Below are positions 42,353 through 53,430 of a stretch of 64,000 nucleotides of DNA, piece by piece (the stretch's first letter is position 1; the number at the start of each line of letters is the position of its first letter). The DNA is from Ichthyophis bannanicus (lineage: Eukaryota; Chordata; Amphibia; Gymnophiona; Ichthyophiidae): positions 1,228,445,312-1,228,509,311 of the forward strand of contig CM066031.1 of the NCBI GenBank assembly GCA_033557465.1. The letters are read 5' to 3'. Position numbers and translations under genes: made by a program. The notes beneath the pieces are model-generated. The model ran no database searches, had not been told where the DNA came from, and saw nothing but the letters and a program-made list of their open reading frames with translations.

Positions 42353-43052
42353 TGCTCACCACACTACCACTGGGTCTGACCGCCATCTGCGTCAGCCACA
42401 GATTGATATCTTGCGTCCCCCAGGACAACAAGTGGTTTTCTTCCATCTTATCCCTGAACTTCTCATCATAGTTGAGCCATGCCCAACTATCATGCAATTG
42501 CGCAGCTTCTAAGATGGCATCCGCATAAGCGAGGAGCATACTGTAGTGCTCCGGGTGCGAATGCCCCCACACACTAGCTAAGCGTAAAAAGGCTCGCGTC
42601 CAGTTCACCACGTTCCGCGCCGCTCTCCACACCCTCCCCGCCTTCTCGTCTTCCTTCCTCCTCCTTCTACTGTCCCCGGACCGTTTGCGACCTTCAAGCA
42701 GACGGAAAATGTCTATATATCGCCTTCGCAGAATCTTCCGCCGCAGCGTCTTTGGCACGCCTTCCCATAACTCCGAATATGCCGCCACCGAAGGCGTCGC
42801 CGAGACTGCGCTCGCCTTACCCTCAGTCCCCTGCAAGTCCTGCTCCTTGTTCTCGTCCGATACCGAAGAATCTAACGTGGAAGCAGTGGATGAGGTGGAT
42901 GAAGTCCCCGACCTGCGCCATCTACGACAAAGATGTTTCCTCTTCCTCCTCGCTTTTCTGCCTCCCCCCTCCGCCGCTGCTGTCCCGGCCCCGTCAGCCA
43001 TGCCCAAATCCCCTGCCAACTCACCTGCAACTCGCACCGACGCTTCAGCCAC
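42102..43052 (-). CDS. Ngaro Gag-like ORF1 with CCCH-type zinc motif
   Basis: 316-codon minus-strand frame. It has an Ala/Gly-rich start, a basic run (RKARRKRKHLCRRWRR), a Ser/Thr stretch, a helical central part (RRKILRRRYIDIFRLLEGRK, NWTRAFLRLASVWGHSHPEH, YADAILEAAQLHDSWAWLNY), a Gly-rich linker, and near the C-terminus CWRFNKSSCPFPDCKFRHAC then CNGAHSELKC, a Cys/His-rich RNA-binding module. It ends at 42102, overlapping the RT frame by up to 250 bp. Similar proteins precede RT in DIRS/Ngaro elements. Start chosen at the first ATG; the leader is GC-rich, so an upstream start is possible. Confidence 0.8.
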   Translation of the reverse strand: MAEASVRVAGELAGDLGMADGAGTAAAEGGGRKARRKRKHLCRRWRRSGTSSTSSTASTLDSSVSDENKEQDLQGTEGKASAVSATPSVAAYSELWEGVPKTLRRKILRRRYIDIFRLLEGRKRSGDSRRRRKEDEKAGRVWRAARNVVNWTRAFLRLASVWGHSHPEHYSMLLAYADAILEAAQLHDSWAWLNYDEKFRDKMEENHLLSWGTQDINLWLTQMAVRPSGSVVSSARGGAAGVLGAGRPFRGGGPAGVQKASASGGVRDVCWRFNKSSCPFPDCKFRHACSVCNGAHSELKCVKRGAGGAGAPPPKQ

Positions 43053-43059
43053 CGCGCCG

Positions 43060-44411
43060 TCCGCGGCTCCGTCCCCACGTGTGCTGCTGCTGACATCCTC
43101 TCACTCGACCCCTCCACCGGCGCCATACCAGATGGTCTCGAACCGCTGAACCACGGACTTCTAGGGTACTGCCATCTGAAGGGGACCTGCGGGGAAAACA
43201 CAGGAAAAGGCGAAGGGGGCCCCCCCTCGCCCAAGGGGGCTGCCACGCCCCAACCACTCTGCCCCCAAAGACCCTTGGCCCCCACCCTGCCAGTGCTCCC
43301 AAGAAGGCGGGTATGCACACCCCGACACTCCAGGCCAGTTCCCAGGGCCCGCCGGCACAGCACCCTCAGCAGCCCGCGCCTCGCCCAACACAGGCACACC
43401 ACCCTCCACCGGAGGTAGCCCTACTTCAGGCACTCTCCTATCTAGAGGGCCAACAGGTCCCCCACTCAAATCCCCCGCCCCCCCTGACCGCCCCTCTGGA
43501 CCCAGGCAGTCAGCATTCAGTGTCGTACCTCCCTGTCCCTCCCCCGCCCCCACAGGCCGGGCCTGCGCAGGCCCTCCCCCACGCCGCCCGCTCCCCCCAG
43601 CACATGCTCCCCGGCTGCCCGCTCTGCCTCTACCCCGGGCCACTGCAAGAAAATTGCCCCCCTGACCCCCCCTCACACTACCCCCCTTTCCCCCCTGGGG
43701 GCAGACCTTGTCAGATCCTGCCCACGAGCCCCCACAGCTGCCCCCCTCCCTTGGCCCCTTCTCAATCCTTTTCCAAGGATCCCCCCCCCCGCCCTTTCCC
43801 AGACCGCATGGCTCCCAGTCCTGCTACAGCAAGTGGTCTGCCTGGCTGTTTCTCTTTTATTTTTTCCTTTTTTTTTTTTGTTATTCTGAATTTAATTTAT
43901 TTCGTTTTCTTTTTTTTTAAAATCTGGCCTCCAGTTCCCTGCCTCCCTCGTACACTTTTATGACCCCCCCCCCACCCCCTTTGCCTGCTAATCCAATAAA
44001 TACTGTATTCCCCGACGGCTGCACTCTCCCGGTTATTTTTTTTTTTAAATGGCCCACCAGCACCCCCTTGTAATAACCACCGGGCCTTCTCCCAAATCGG
44101 ACCCCCACACTGCCCCCCAGCCACGCGGTACCTCGGAGCACACTCGTGCTGCACCCGACGCGTCTGGCTCCGACCTGGAAAAGGTCGGAGCCACGGCGCG
44201 TCCCCGCGCTTGCTCGGAGGCTGGTCCCGCCTCCCTTCCGCCCCATTGGCTCCCTCCGCCTCCCGGCGGCCCGCGGGAGCCAATGGGACACCCAGCACAG
44301 CTCCGGCTCGCCCCCCATTAACCCGCCGACGCCGCGGCCCGGGGGGATCGCGTCCTTGCCGCCCCCCCGGTTACCATGGGGCCGCGTGCACCCCGGCTCC
44401 GCGGCCCAGAA
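43060..44411 (-). promoter_or_regulatory. Ngaro GC-rich 5' region with paired CCAAT boxes
   Basis: Highly C-rich on the + strand, containing T-runs at 43857-43880 and 43910-43918. Near 44244-44284 two CCAAT boxes face each other (ATTGG at 44244 and CCAAT at 44280). At 44164-44192 an 11-bp-arm inverted repeat, TGGCTCCGACC, flanks an 7-8-bp spacer. These are consistent with a promoter for the minus-strand element. Long Pro-rich open frames on the + strand here are composition artefacts. Confidence 0.5.
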
Positions 44412-45154
44412 TTTCTCAGCTTTGGAGATGATGCGTTAGATAAATTTTTTACTCAAGATCCAGTGACGGATTCTAACGAAGATCATGATGATTTAATCTA
44501 CACAAAATGGGATGACACAGTAAGGTTAACACAAAAATTAGTAAAAGAAGAACTACACGCCTCTTATCTCCTTGAGTGTTGTAAGTCGAAAATTATCCCT
44601 AGAGGCCTTAGGATTAACAAGGCTCCTGGATTATACCAAAATGAACAAGGCTTTGTCAATTGCTGGAATGCAATACTAAACAAATGCTCATTAGATTTGA
44701 TGATCTTATTGATTTCTACAGCACATAAAAATTCAGAATTATATAAAGTAGATTTAGATGATAAGTTGAATGAGCTTAAGAAATGTGACAAAGATTTTGA
44801 AAAAGTGTATATGGAACATAATAGAAATATGGTGCAATTTAAGAAGGAGATTAAAAATAAAAAGAAGGAGAAGTTTCGCAGAGATGAGGAAGATTATAGA
44901 GTGGGTTATGTGTATCATTGGTGCAGAAAGGTAGATAATGATAGATTATGGGTCAAACGTAGATCTAATTTTTTTGACCAAAATGAGAGTATTTCAGATG
45001 TTTTTTCTCCTAAAAAAGATTCTTCTTTGGAGCAGAAGAAGAAGAGGAGAAGGAGTGAATCGGTTGAGCAGAATGAGGTTTCTGCCTCATTGTTTTCTTC
45101 ACAAAAAGAGACACCAGAACATCCAAAACAGAAAAATAATAAGAAAAGTTTTTT
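44412..45154 (+). pseudogene. Penelope element 2 ORF, N-terminal part
   Basis: Open + frame with LSFGDDALDKFFTQDPVTD, SYLLECCKSKIIPRGLRIN, WNAILNKCSLDLMILLISTA, a Lys-rich coiled-coil-like section (KKEIKNKKKEKFRRDEEDYR) and YHWCRKV, the N-terminal extension seen in vertebrate PLEs. It runs into the RTE insertion at 45155. The real start codon is not identified, since the Ngaro insertion lies directly upstream and an in-frame ATG at 44376 is probably Ngaro sequence. Confidence 0.72.
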
Positions 45155-48100
45155 GTTGTTGTTGTTGTTAAGTGCCGTCGAGTCGGAGTCGACTCATGGC
45201 GACCCTCTGGATAGCTATCCTAAATTGTGTTCGGTCTTCAGTCAGGCGGCTCATTGTTGACAGACTGGTACCCGTAGCTGCTGTTATTGAAGCGATCCAT
45301 CTCATTGCTGGCCTTCCTCTTTTGCGCTGACCTTCTATCTTTCCAAGCATGATGTCTTTCTCTAATGATCTCTCTCTTCGCATGATGTGTCCGAAGTATG
45401 AAAGTCGAAGTCTTGTCATCTGAGCTTCTAAAGAAAGCTTAGGTTTGATCTCCTCTAGTACCGACTGGTTTGTTCTTCGGGCAGTCCATGGTATACACAG
45501 TATTCGCCGCCAGCACCATAATTCAAAGGCATCAATTTTCTTCCTGTCTGTCTTTTTCACTGTCCAGCTTTCACATCCATATGATGTTATTGAAAATACC
45601 ATGGCTTGAACAAGTCGAATCTTTGTATGGAGAGAGACATCTCTGCTCTTGAGAATCTTATCTAGGTCTTTCATAGCCATTCTGCCAAGAGCAATGCGTC
45701 GTCTGATTTCTTGACTGCTTGTTGCTTCTTTATTGATAGTTGATCCAAGTAGGTTAAAGTTGTTCACGATTTCAATTTCTTCTCCTTCAACGATGAACCT
45801 GTTGATTATGCCAGTTGTCATGATCTTTGTCTTCTTTACATTAAGGTGCAGGCCCATTTTGAGACTATGTTCTTTGATTGTGAGAAGCAAATGTTTCAGA
45901 TCATCTTCACTTTCTGCCAGTAGTGTGGTATCATCAGCATAGCGAAGGTTGTTGATGAGTCTTCCACCAATCTTCACACCTCTGTTGTCTTCATACAATC
46001 CTGCTTCTCTGATGATTTGTTCTGCATATAAATTAAACAGGTAGGGGGAAAGTATGCAGCCTTGTCTTACACCTTTGCTTATTTTAAACCATTCTGTTTC
46101 TCCTTGTTCCGTTCGAACTGTTGCTTCTTGATCAATGTACAGATTGCGCAAGAGAACGATCAGGTGTTCTGGTATACCCATGCTTCTTAATGTGGCCCAG
46201 AGTTTCTCATGGTTTACACAGTCAAAAGCCTTGCTATAGTCGATAAAGCACAAATAGATATCCTATTGGTATTCTTTAGTCTTTTCAAGGATCCATCTCA
46301 CATCCGCAATGATGTCTCTCGTTCCTCACCCTTTCCTGAACCCTGCTTGCACTTCAGGTAGTTCTTGTTCTAGGTATGGCTGTAGTCTCTTTTGAATAAT
46401 CTTCAGTAGAATCTTGCTGGCATGTGGGATCAGAGCGATTGTGCGATAATTTCCACAGTCAGTTGGATCACCTTTCTTTAGTATTGGTATAAACACAGAT
46501 CTTTTCCAGTCAGTTGGCCATGATGTTGTCGTCCATATTTCTTGGCAGAGCCTTGTAAGTACGGTAACAGCTGCATCAGATTGCTGCAATACTTCTATGG
46601 GAATGCTATCAATGCCTGGTGCTTTGTTCTTTGATAAGTCTTTCAATGCTGCTTCAACTTCTTCTTTCATCACCAATGGTTCCTGATCATAAGGTATCGG
46701 TTGAAACGGCTGTTGGTCCACTTGATCTTTATCATATAAAAACTCTGTATATTCCTTCCACCTTTTCTTGATCTTCTCAGCATCATTCAACATAGAACCT
46801 TGAGCATCTTGTAACATTCCAATTCGAGGCTGGAACATTTTCTTTAACTCTCGCAGCTTTAGGAAAGCCGATCTTGTTCTTCCTCTAATAGTTTCTGCTT
46901 CTATTTCCTTGCAAGTGTCATTGTAGTACTTTTCCTTGTCCTGTCTAGCTGCACGTTGGACATCTCTGTTGAGTTCTGCGATTGTCTTTCTTTCTCCTTT
47001 GGCTTTAGCTTCTCTGCGTTTCTGGGCAATTTTCAGAGTTTCTTCCGTCATCCATTTTGGCCGTTTTTGTTTTTTCACCTTTTGTAGAGACTTCTCGCTT
47101 TCTTCCAACACAACCTTCTTGATGTCATTCCATAACTCTTCCGGAGCTCTGTCATTTGTATCTAAAGCAGCAAATCGATTTTGCAGGCAGTCTTTAAATT
47201 CCAGTGGTATATTCTCAAAGTCATATTTTGCTGCATTCTTGAGTGGTTTGCTCTTTTTCAACTTTAGCTTGAGTTTGCATACTAGTAGTTGATGATCTGT
47301 ACCACAGTCAGCTCCAGGTTTTGTCTTTGTTGATGTTACAGAGCTTTTCCATCGTTGACTTCCACAGATGTAGTCAATTTGATTTTTATACAATCCATTG
47401 GGTGAAGTCCATGTGTACAGTCGCCGCTTGTGTTGCTGGAAGAAGGTGTTTGAGATGAATAGATCATTGGTCTTGCAGAATTCTATCAATCTTTCTCCAG
47501 CTTCATTTCTGTTGCCAAGTCCATATTTTCCAACTACTTTGCCTTCTTCTTTGTTGCCAACTTTTGCGTTCCAGTCACCCATGACTATCAGGATATCCTG
47601 TTTGCATGTTCTGTCAATTTCAGCTTGTACTTGTTCATAGAACTCTTCAATTTCATTCTCTTCTGCAGCTGTTGTTGGGGCATATACTTGAATTATAGTT
47701 GTGTTGATAGGCAATCCTCGTAGACGAATAGTGATTAAGCGTTCGCTGACTGCATTGTATTTCATTACAGTTCTTGCAAGTTTCTTCTTTATTATAAATG
47801 CAACACCATTTCTTCTTTGTCTTTCATTTCCAGCATAGTAGACCATGTGATCATCTGATGCAAAGTGCCCCATGCCAGTCCATTTCAGTTCGCTGACACC
47901 CAACAGATCAAGTTGTACACGTTCCATTTCATTCTTGACCACCTCCAACTTCCCTTGGTTCATGCTTCGTACGTTCCATGTTCCAATGTGTAAGACATCT
48001 TTACAGCTTCTGACTCTCATTTCATGCGCAGCTACATCAGCAGTCAGACTTCCCGAGGGCTTTGATCCAACCACATCATAAATGCTGGCTTTACTCTGAA

Positions 48101-48461
48101 AAGTCTTCAGCTCTTCCCCAGTAGCTAGTTGAGTGCCTTCTGACCTGGGAGTCTCATCTTCCAGCACCATAGCACAATTTGTTTTGTTGTAACTATCCAT
48201 TGGGTTTTCATGGCAAGATACAGAAGTAGATTGCCGGGCCTTCCTTTTGCGCAGTTTAAGTTTGGTGTTGTTGCCGTTGTCACAGAAATGTGATCCTCCG
48301 CCGTCAACACTATCCCATTCTGCTGCTGCCCAGATGGGTGGTTTGTCTTCGTCTGGCACCTCAGCTGAGACCTGTCCATCTTGGGAGACCCTGCCAGTAG
48401 TTAAACTACCGATAGTTTAGCTCTCAGCATCACTGATGCACGCAAGCCCTCACAGCACGAC
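45155..48461 (-). mobile_element. RTE-BovB LINE, near full length, 10-bp TSD
   Basis: 3.3-kb minus-strand non-LTR retrotransposon inserted in the Penelope ORF. Flanks carry AAAGTTTTTT at 45145-45154 and 48462-48471. The 3' end (left) has the RTE-type GACGGCACTTAACAACAAC tail. The 5' leader extends to 48461. Its single ORF has two nonsense codons and no frameshift, so it is one of the best-preserved LINEs in the window. Confidence 0.93.
45168..48359 (-). pseudogene. RTE-BovB endonuclease-reverse transcriptase (two stops)
   Basis: About 1064 codons in one minus-strand frame. APE-type endonuclease: HIGTWNVRSMNQGKLEVV, LLGVSELKWTGMGHF, DILIVMGDWNAKVG, YTWTSPNG and GTDHQLLVCKL. RT: LKDLSKNKAPGIDSIPIEVL, WKRSVFIPILKKGDPTDCGN, VQAGFRKG, CFIDYSKAFDCVNHEKLW, KGVRQGCILSPYLFNLYAEQ and NNLRYADDTTLLAES (catalytic YADD). 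C-terminus: CESWTVKKTDRKKIDAFELW and RGRPAMRWI. Stops lie at 46326-46328 (TGA after GFRKG, probably from CGA) and 46263-46265 (TAG after EYQ). Such copies are often mis-annotated as craniofacial development protein 2-like. Confidence 0.93.
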
Positions 48462-48471
48462 AAAGTTTTTT

Positions 48472-50779
48472 AGATATGGACAATCTGTGGAAAGGAGGGG
48501 GCAGGAGTACATCCCGGTCTCGTCTACCCAAGGGTTTGGGCAAGGACAAACCACAGGGTGCCAAATTAGATCAGGAACGGACACACCACGACCAGTTCCC
48601 ATACAGGGGATGGGGGAGGGACAGATCATACGAGAGAAGATATTGAAGTTTAATAATGTAATTAACCTTTCAAATTATGTCCTCACATCTGATGAAACCT
48701 CGTTGCTTAACAAAGGGCTATCTTTTGTTCCTAATCAGTAATTAAATTTTTTTGATACCCAAGTAGATTTGTACAAGTTTTTCCTAAAAATACGTATTCA
48801 ATATTTTTTCAGTCAACATGCCACTCCTCCGGACAATTCATCCATTATCAGCAGGAATTCTACGTGGATCCCTCCCCCACAGACTAATCCTCTCATTGAA
48901 GCGTTTGAAAGGATAGTCTTAAAGCAAGTTGAGGAAATGAGTACGGATTCCCGTCCTCCTTTTTATAATCTGATGAAAAATGAAAAGATGGCGATTAAGT
49001 CCTTGCAGACAAATAATCAAATAATCATTAAACCTGCTGACAAAGGTGGGGCGGTAGTCATTCTGGATAAATACAAATATATCGAGGAGGTTAATAGGCA
49101 ACTTCGGGATAAGGACTTTTACCGGCGATTAGATGATGATCCTACTGCTTCCTTGAAGAGTAACATTGACAATTTAGTTCTTACAGCTTATGAGACGGGA
49201 CATATCACGAAAAAGGAGAAAGAGTTCCTTACAGTTAAAAGCCCTATAACACCAACTATTTACGTGATTCCCAAAATACACAAGTCTTTAGAAAATCCCC
49301 CGGGACGGCCAATCGTGTCCGCCATTGGCTCCCTATTAGAACCATTGTCACAATTTTTGGATGTCATCCTTTGACCCTTCGTTACCAGTATGTGGTCTTA
49401 TGTTTGTGATTCGTCTCATGTCATTGAGATATTGTCTACTTTCGAGGATTTGAATCCGGATACAATTCTGGTCACATTAGATGTCGAGTCACTTTACACA
49501 AATGTACCTCAACAGGAAGCCTTGCATATCATTGAAGAACATCTTATCTACAGACAGACTCATAGACGTGTGCCTACTGCATTTCTTTTGGCGCTTGCTG
49601 AAATAGTTTTATGTAAAAATTTCTTCTGCTTTAGAGAGTTGTTTTACCAACAGATTAAGGGGGTGGTCATGGGGTCATCTATGGCCCCTGATGTAGCCAA
49701 CCTATATATGTCTCATTTTGAGGATAGCTTCCTAAAGGATCATCGGTTTAAAGATAGTATCAGATTATGGATACAATATATAGATGATATCTTAGTTATA
49801 TGGGTTGGTTCGGAGGAGTTATTGCAAGAATTCAATATATGGATTAATGGTCTTGACAAAAATTTGCGATTTCAGATTACTTATGATTCACTGCAGGTTT
49901 CCTATCTAGACTTGTTAATCAGGAGAGAGAATACTAAATTTAAGACAACCCTTTATAGAAAACCGACTGATAGGAATCAACTATTACATTACTCCAGTTT
50001 TCATAATCCCTTCTTGAAAAACAATTTACCGGTGAGTCAGCACATTTAAAAGAGAGATTTTATGCACGGCAATATCCGCAGCAACATGTCGAAAAAGCTT
50101 ATAAGAGAGCCCATGAGAAAGGACAACCAATCGGACTAAAATAGTGTGTCTGTTACTTTATTCTTTAAAGTCACACAGTATCATTAAGATTCTCAAAAAG
50201 GAATGGCATTTAATTCAAGCCATCCCGGGCTTGCAAGATGTCACCTTCATGGTGGCACACAAACGAAACATTAATCTTCGCAACCTTTTGGTTCCATCTG
50301 CGCTTACAGAAAAGAAATTAACATCTATACATAAGGGACAATACCAATGCGGACATTGTTCGGTGTGTACACATGTCTTTCCAGTACGGACGTTTTTTGC
50401 TCATCCGGTTACACAAAAAAGATTGTTCATTGATGACTTTGCGAATTGCGATACTACACATGTCATTTATGTCATCCTATGCCCATGCAATAAAATATAT
50501 GTTGGCAAGACCATACGCAGTATACGGGTTTGCATAGTAGAACATCGTAGTTGCATAAGAAGAGGATTGGTAGACAAACCTTTAGTGCAACACTGGTTAG
50601 ATATGGGTCAGAAACTCTCTGATCTAAGATTTTTTGTTATCAAAAAAGTGAAATTAAATTGGAGAGGAGGGGATATTGACAAGACTATGTTGCGGTTGGA
50701 ACAGAGATATATCTACCAGTTAGATTCCATGTCTCCTCAGGGTTTGAATTTAGAAAATGATTTGTCTGTTTTTTTGTAA
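48472..50779 (+). pseudogene. Penelope element 2 ORF: RT and GIY-YIG endonuclease
   Basis: Continuation of the ORF cut at 45154. A Gly/Arg-rich linker is followed by FNNVINLSNYVLTSDE, DLYKFFLKIRIQYFF, STWIPPPQTNP, NQIIIKPADKGGAVVILDKY, TPTIYVIPKIHKSLENPPGR, DVESLYTNVPQ, KGVVMGSSMAPDVANLY and WIQYIDDILVIWVG (catalytic YIDD). After a frameshift near 50030, 50144-50779 encodes the Cys-rich linker CGHCSVC and the endonuclease VIYVILCPCNKIYVGKTIRS...EHRSCIRRG, ending LEQRYIYQLDSMSPQGLN. Lesions: TAA at 48739-48741, TGA at 49372-49374, and further breaks at 50030-50140. Non-functional but recent-looking. Confidence 0.92.
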
Positions 50780-53039
50780 TTCAGGTTCAACTTTGGTGGC
50801 CCTTGGTATATATGTTCTGGTTTTGAGTTACTTATACTTAAATATCATTTTTAATTTTTCTCAGTGTATGATTTGATCATTGGTTTAGATTGCTTTTATT
50901 GAGCCTTTACCCTACGTCCATTTCAGTGTTTTATGATGCGATGATTATCTATATTTATGCTTATGTCTTATATGGGCCTAATGCTTTATAAAAGCCACAC
51001 GGTGACACATTTTAATTTTACAAGAGATGGTTTTTGCTTTTTATGCATTTTTTAATGCATTTTGTGTGGTTTTTATGCATTTCAATTGTTTTTCCCATCG
51101 GAAAGGATCTTATGTTTTAACTTTAATTTTACTTCGGGCTTTTTATAATTTGCGCATGCGCCGGCATTTTGTAGCATTGAAAGCGATTGAAACACCAGCT
51201 TTGCCACAGTGCGCGCTGTCTTCAAAATTCATTTGTAAGACACCTTCAGTAATATAGTATATTTTGTTGGTTTTTACCTTTTGCATCTTCCGCCTGTACG
51301 GTTTATAATTTTTGAAGGTTGTTCCCTCGGTGGATGACTCACGATCCCCATGTGGTCCGGTGGGGTTAGCCTTCTTTTTTAAGTATTGTTGGTTCAATGG
51401 CTTTGAAAATTTCTTTAAAAGCATTTTAGGTTTAATAAAGGTTGTTTTTGATTGATTTTAAATTGCATAACATGATCCCCTTTCCCTCCCCGCCCCCCCC
51501 CCTCTTTTATTTATTCAAGAAGTTTTATCATTCGATCTGCATTTTGTATGAATCGGACACTTCTTTTAACCTAAGCACAGCATTATGGTTTTGTCGAATA
51601 TTATAAAGTGGAGGAGTGGCCTAGTGGTTGGGGCAAGGTACTTCAGGCCAGAAGGTCGGGGGTTCAAATCCCACTAGAGGACAGCAACCTTGGGCCGGAA
51701 GGACTGGGGTTTCTAGTCCCACAGGTGCTCCTTGTGGTCTTGGGCAAGCCACTTAACCCTCCATAGCCCATGTTTCTCTGTAAAATAGTTCTCTGTGTGC
51801 TGTGCTTTCCTGTCTAATCAATGTGTTTATACCTCAAAAATTTCCTGTCATGATTTGACAATTTCCAATCTGTAATCAAACCGCTGCTGATCGCTGGAAG
51901 TAGCGGTATACAAATGTATACTAAATAAATAAATAAAATAAATAAATAAGCAGTATTTCATTTTTATATTCTTTTACAATGTATTTATATGAAGAATATG
52001 GTTTTATGATATTTATTCTGTTAGTTTTTAAGTTTTGCAATATGGCGCATATTTTAAATTTTATAGAAGATGGCTTTCATTTTGTTCTATTGGGAAGTTT
52101 TTACGCTGTTCACATGCCCCGTTTCATCCCTAATCAATCTTGGTTTTTTTTATAAATCGCGCATGCGTCGGCGTTTTTTTGTACAGAAAACGATTTGAAC
52201 ACTGGCTTTGCCACAGTGCGGTGCTGCCTTCAAGTTTTATTCGTAAGATACTTTCATCAATACAGTTCCCTGCTGGTTTTTAATTTCCTTGTCTTTTAAC
52301 CCTCACACACTATTTAAAAATGTTTGAAGGGTGCCCTTTTGGTAGATAATTCACGAGTTTTTAGTAGTCCGGTGGGGTGAGCTTTCTTTTTACAAATCTC
52401 GTCGTTTATATGGCTATACAAAAGTTTTTTTTAAAGTACCCTTTTTTTTGTTCAAAGTTTGTTTCTAATAGGTTTTAAATTGTACAATGAACCCTCTCTT
52501 TTTTTTACCAAATTGGGAAGTTTTTATCTGTTTGCGATGCTGGTTTTTGCACATCGCATCAGCATCTTTAGCTCAAAAACAGTACCGTGGTTTCATTATT
52601 TATCATAAATGCAGAGGGTCTTTTTAAAGTATAATTGATTTTGACATTCTTTTAAAATGTATTTTTTATAATGTACGTTTTCATTTTGTTAAAATTATTT
52701 ATCCAGCACACCACGGCAGCTTCACTACAAAGTAGTTTCACAATTCTTTGAAGTGCCGTTGTTTGCCCCTACGGGGGAAAAACGTTGAGGTAAGGTCCTC
52801 CGATTCACTCCTGCTCCGTTCTTTATCTGTTTCTGCTCCAAGACACTTAATTTTTGTCCTCCTCATCTCAGTCATTTCTTTCTTGTTCTGTATGTCCTTT
52901 TAATATGCATTTGTTTTATTTTGCCATATGTTATAATTGGCTTATTTATGTATTTAAGTATTTATTTTAGGTGTTTTTAATGTTTATGTTCATTTAGATT
53001 GTGACTTACATGGGTTGTGATTATGAAGTAACATATTTA
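50780..53039 (+). mobile_element. Penelope element 2, 3' non-coding region with duplicated block
   Basis: AT-rich region between the ORF and the 3' pseudo-LTR. A ~310-bp block at about 51130-51440 (GCGCATGCGCCGGC, GCTTTGCCACAGTGCG, TCCGGTGGGGTTAGCCTTCT) recurs, diverged, at about 52135-52450 (GCGCATGCGTCGGCG, GCTTTGCCACAGTGCG, TCCGGTGGGGTGAGCTTTCT). A SINE lies between them. At 52750-52800 CCCCTACGGGGGAAAAACG resembles a decayed hammerhead stem II plus core. Confidence 0.65.
51608..51949 (+). mobile_element. tRNA-derived SINE, full length
   Basis: Head GTGGAGGAGTGGCCTAGTGG with A box TGGCCTAGTGGTTGG (51617-51631) and B box GGTTCAAATCC (51661-51671). Then a CTTGGGCAAGCCACTTAACC body and an (AATA)n tail preceded by GTAGCGGTATACAAATGTAT. 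It is the most complete of the SINE copies in the window (others at 7218 and 15211). Confidence 0.9.
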
Positions 53040-53430
53040 TATGTTTCTACAAATCTCCATAGGTAATATTTTTGTAGTTCATTTTGTTTGTAGTTTTACA
53101 TGGTTTAGTGATTATAAATTAACATTTTTACATGTTTTTATAATATTTATTTATCACACCATTTTTTATCAATCCAGGATGTTGTGTATTATGTTTTAGT
53201 TTATTTATGGATTTACTTATGGATTCATTTATTTATGTTTTTTATGATTTCATAGTGTGCCTTGATGACCCCTGATGAAGTGTAACACGAAACACAGCTT
53301 GTGTAGGGTTTGGGCCGCTTTTTAAAGACATTTAATAAATTTTGTGTGGACTCCCTGCCCACTTCTCGTGGACTGATTTTTCTCTGCTTCCTTGTGTGGC
53401 AGGTTTGCTGTATTTTGCTTGGTGGACATT
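53040..53430 (+). repeat. Penelope element 2, 3' pseudo-LTR
   Basis: Second copy of the sequence at 38144-38535, with few differences, ending TTTGCTTGGTGGAC at 53430. Pseudo-LTRs of this kind flank PLE ORFs. Confidence 0.8.
53267..53310 (+). ncRNA. Hammerhead-ribozyme-like motif in 3' pseudo-LTR
   Basis: Same architecture as at 38376: stem I GACCC/GGGTT, core CTGATGA (53272-53278, the canonical form), GAA at 53289-53291, stem III ACACA/TGTGT, predicted cleavage after A53305. The only change from the 5' copy is at the variable position 7 of the core (C to T). Confidence 0.68.

Larger units (their letters stand above)
38575..44411 (-). mobile_element. Ngaro-type (DIRS order) tyrosine-recombinase retrotransposon
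   Basis: GC-rich minus-strand element lying between the Penelope 5' pseudo-LTR and the Penelope ORF; limits are approximate. Order in minus sense: GC-rich promoter-like leader (44411-43060), gag-like ORF, overlapping RT-RNase H ORF, tyrosine recombinase, SGNH hydrolase, then a 3' end with AATAAA (complement near 38665). An SGNH hydrolase next to a tyrosine recombinase is the mark of Ngaro elements. Ngaro makes no TSD, so flanks cannot confirm the boundaries. The split direct repeats were not located. Confidence 0.85.

Noticed and set aside
43313..43963. 216-codon Pro-rich + strand open frame
   Set aside because: Lies in a C-rich tract upstream of the minus-strand Ngaro gag; the composition suppresses stops and no motif is present.
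40493..44411. Horizontal transfer of the GC-rich block
   Set aside because: High GC is explained by the Ngaro coding sequence; nothing in the window tests transfer.
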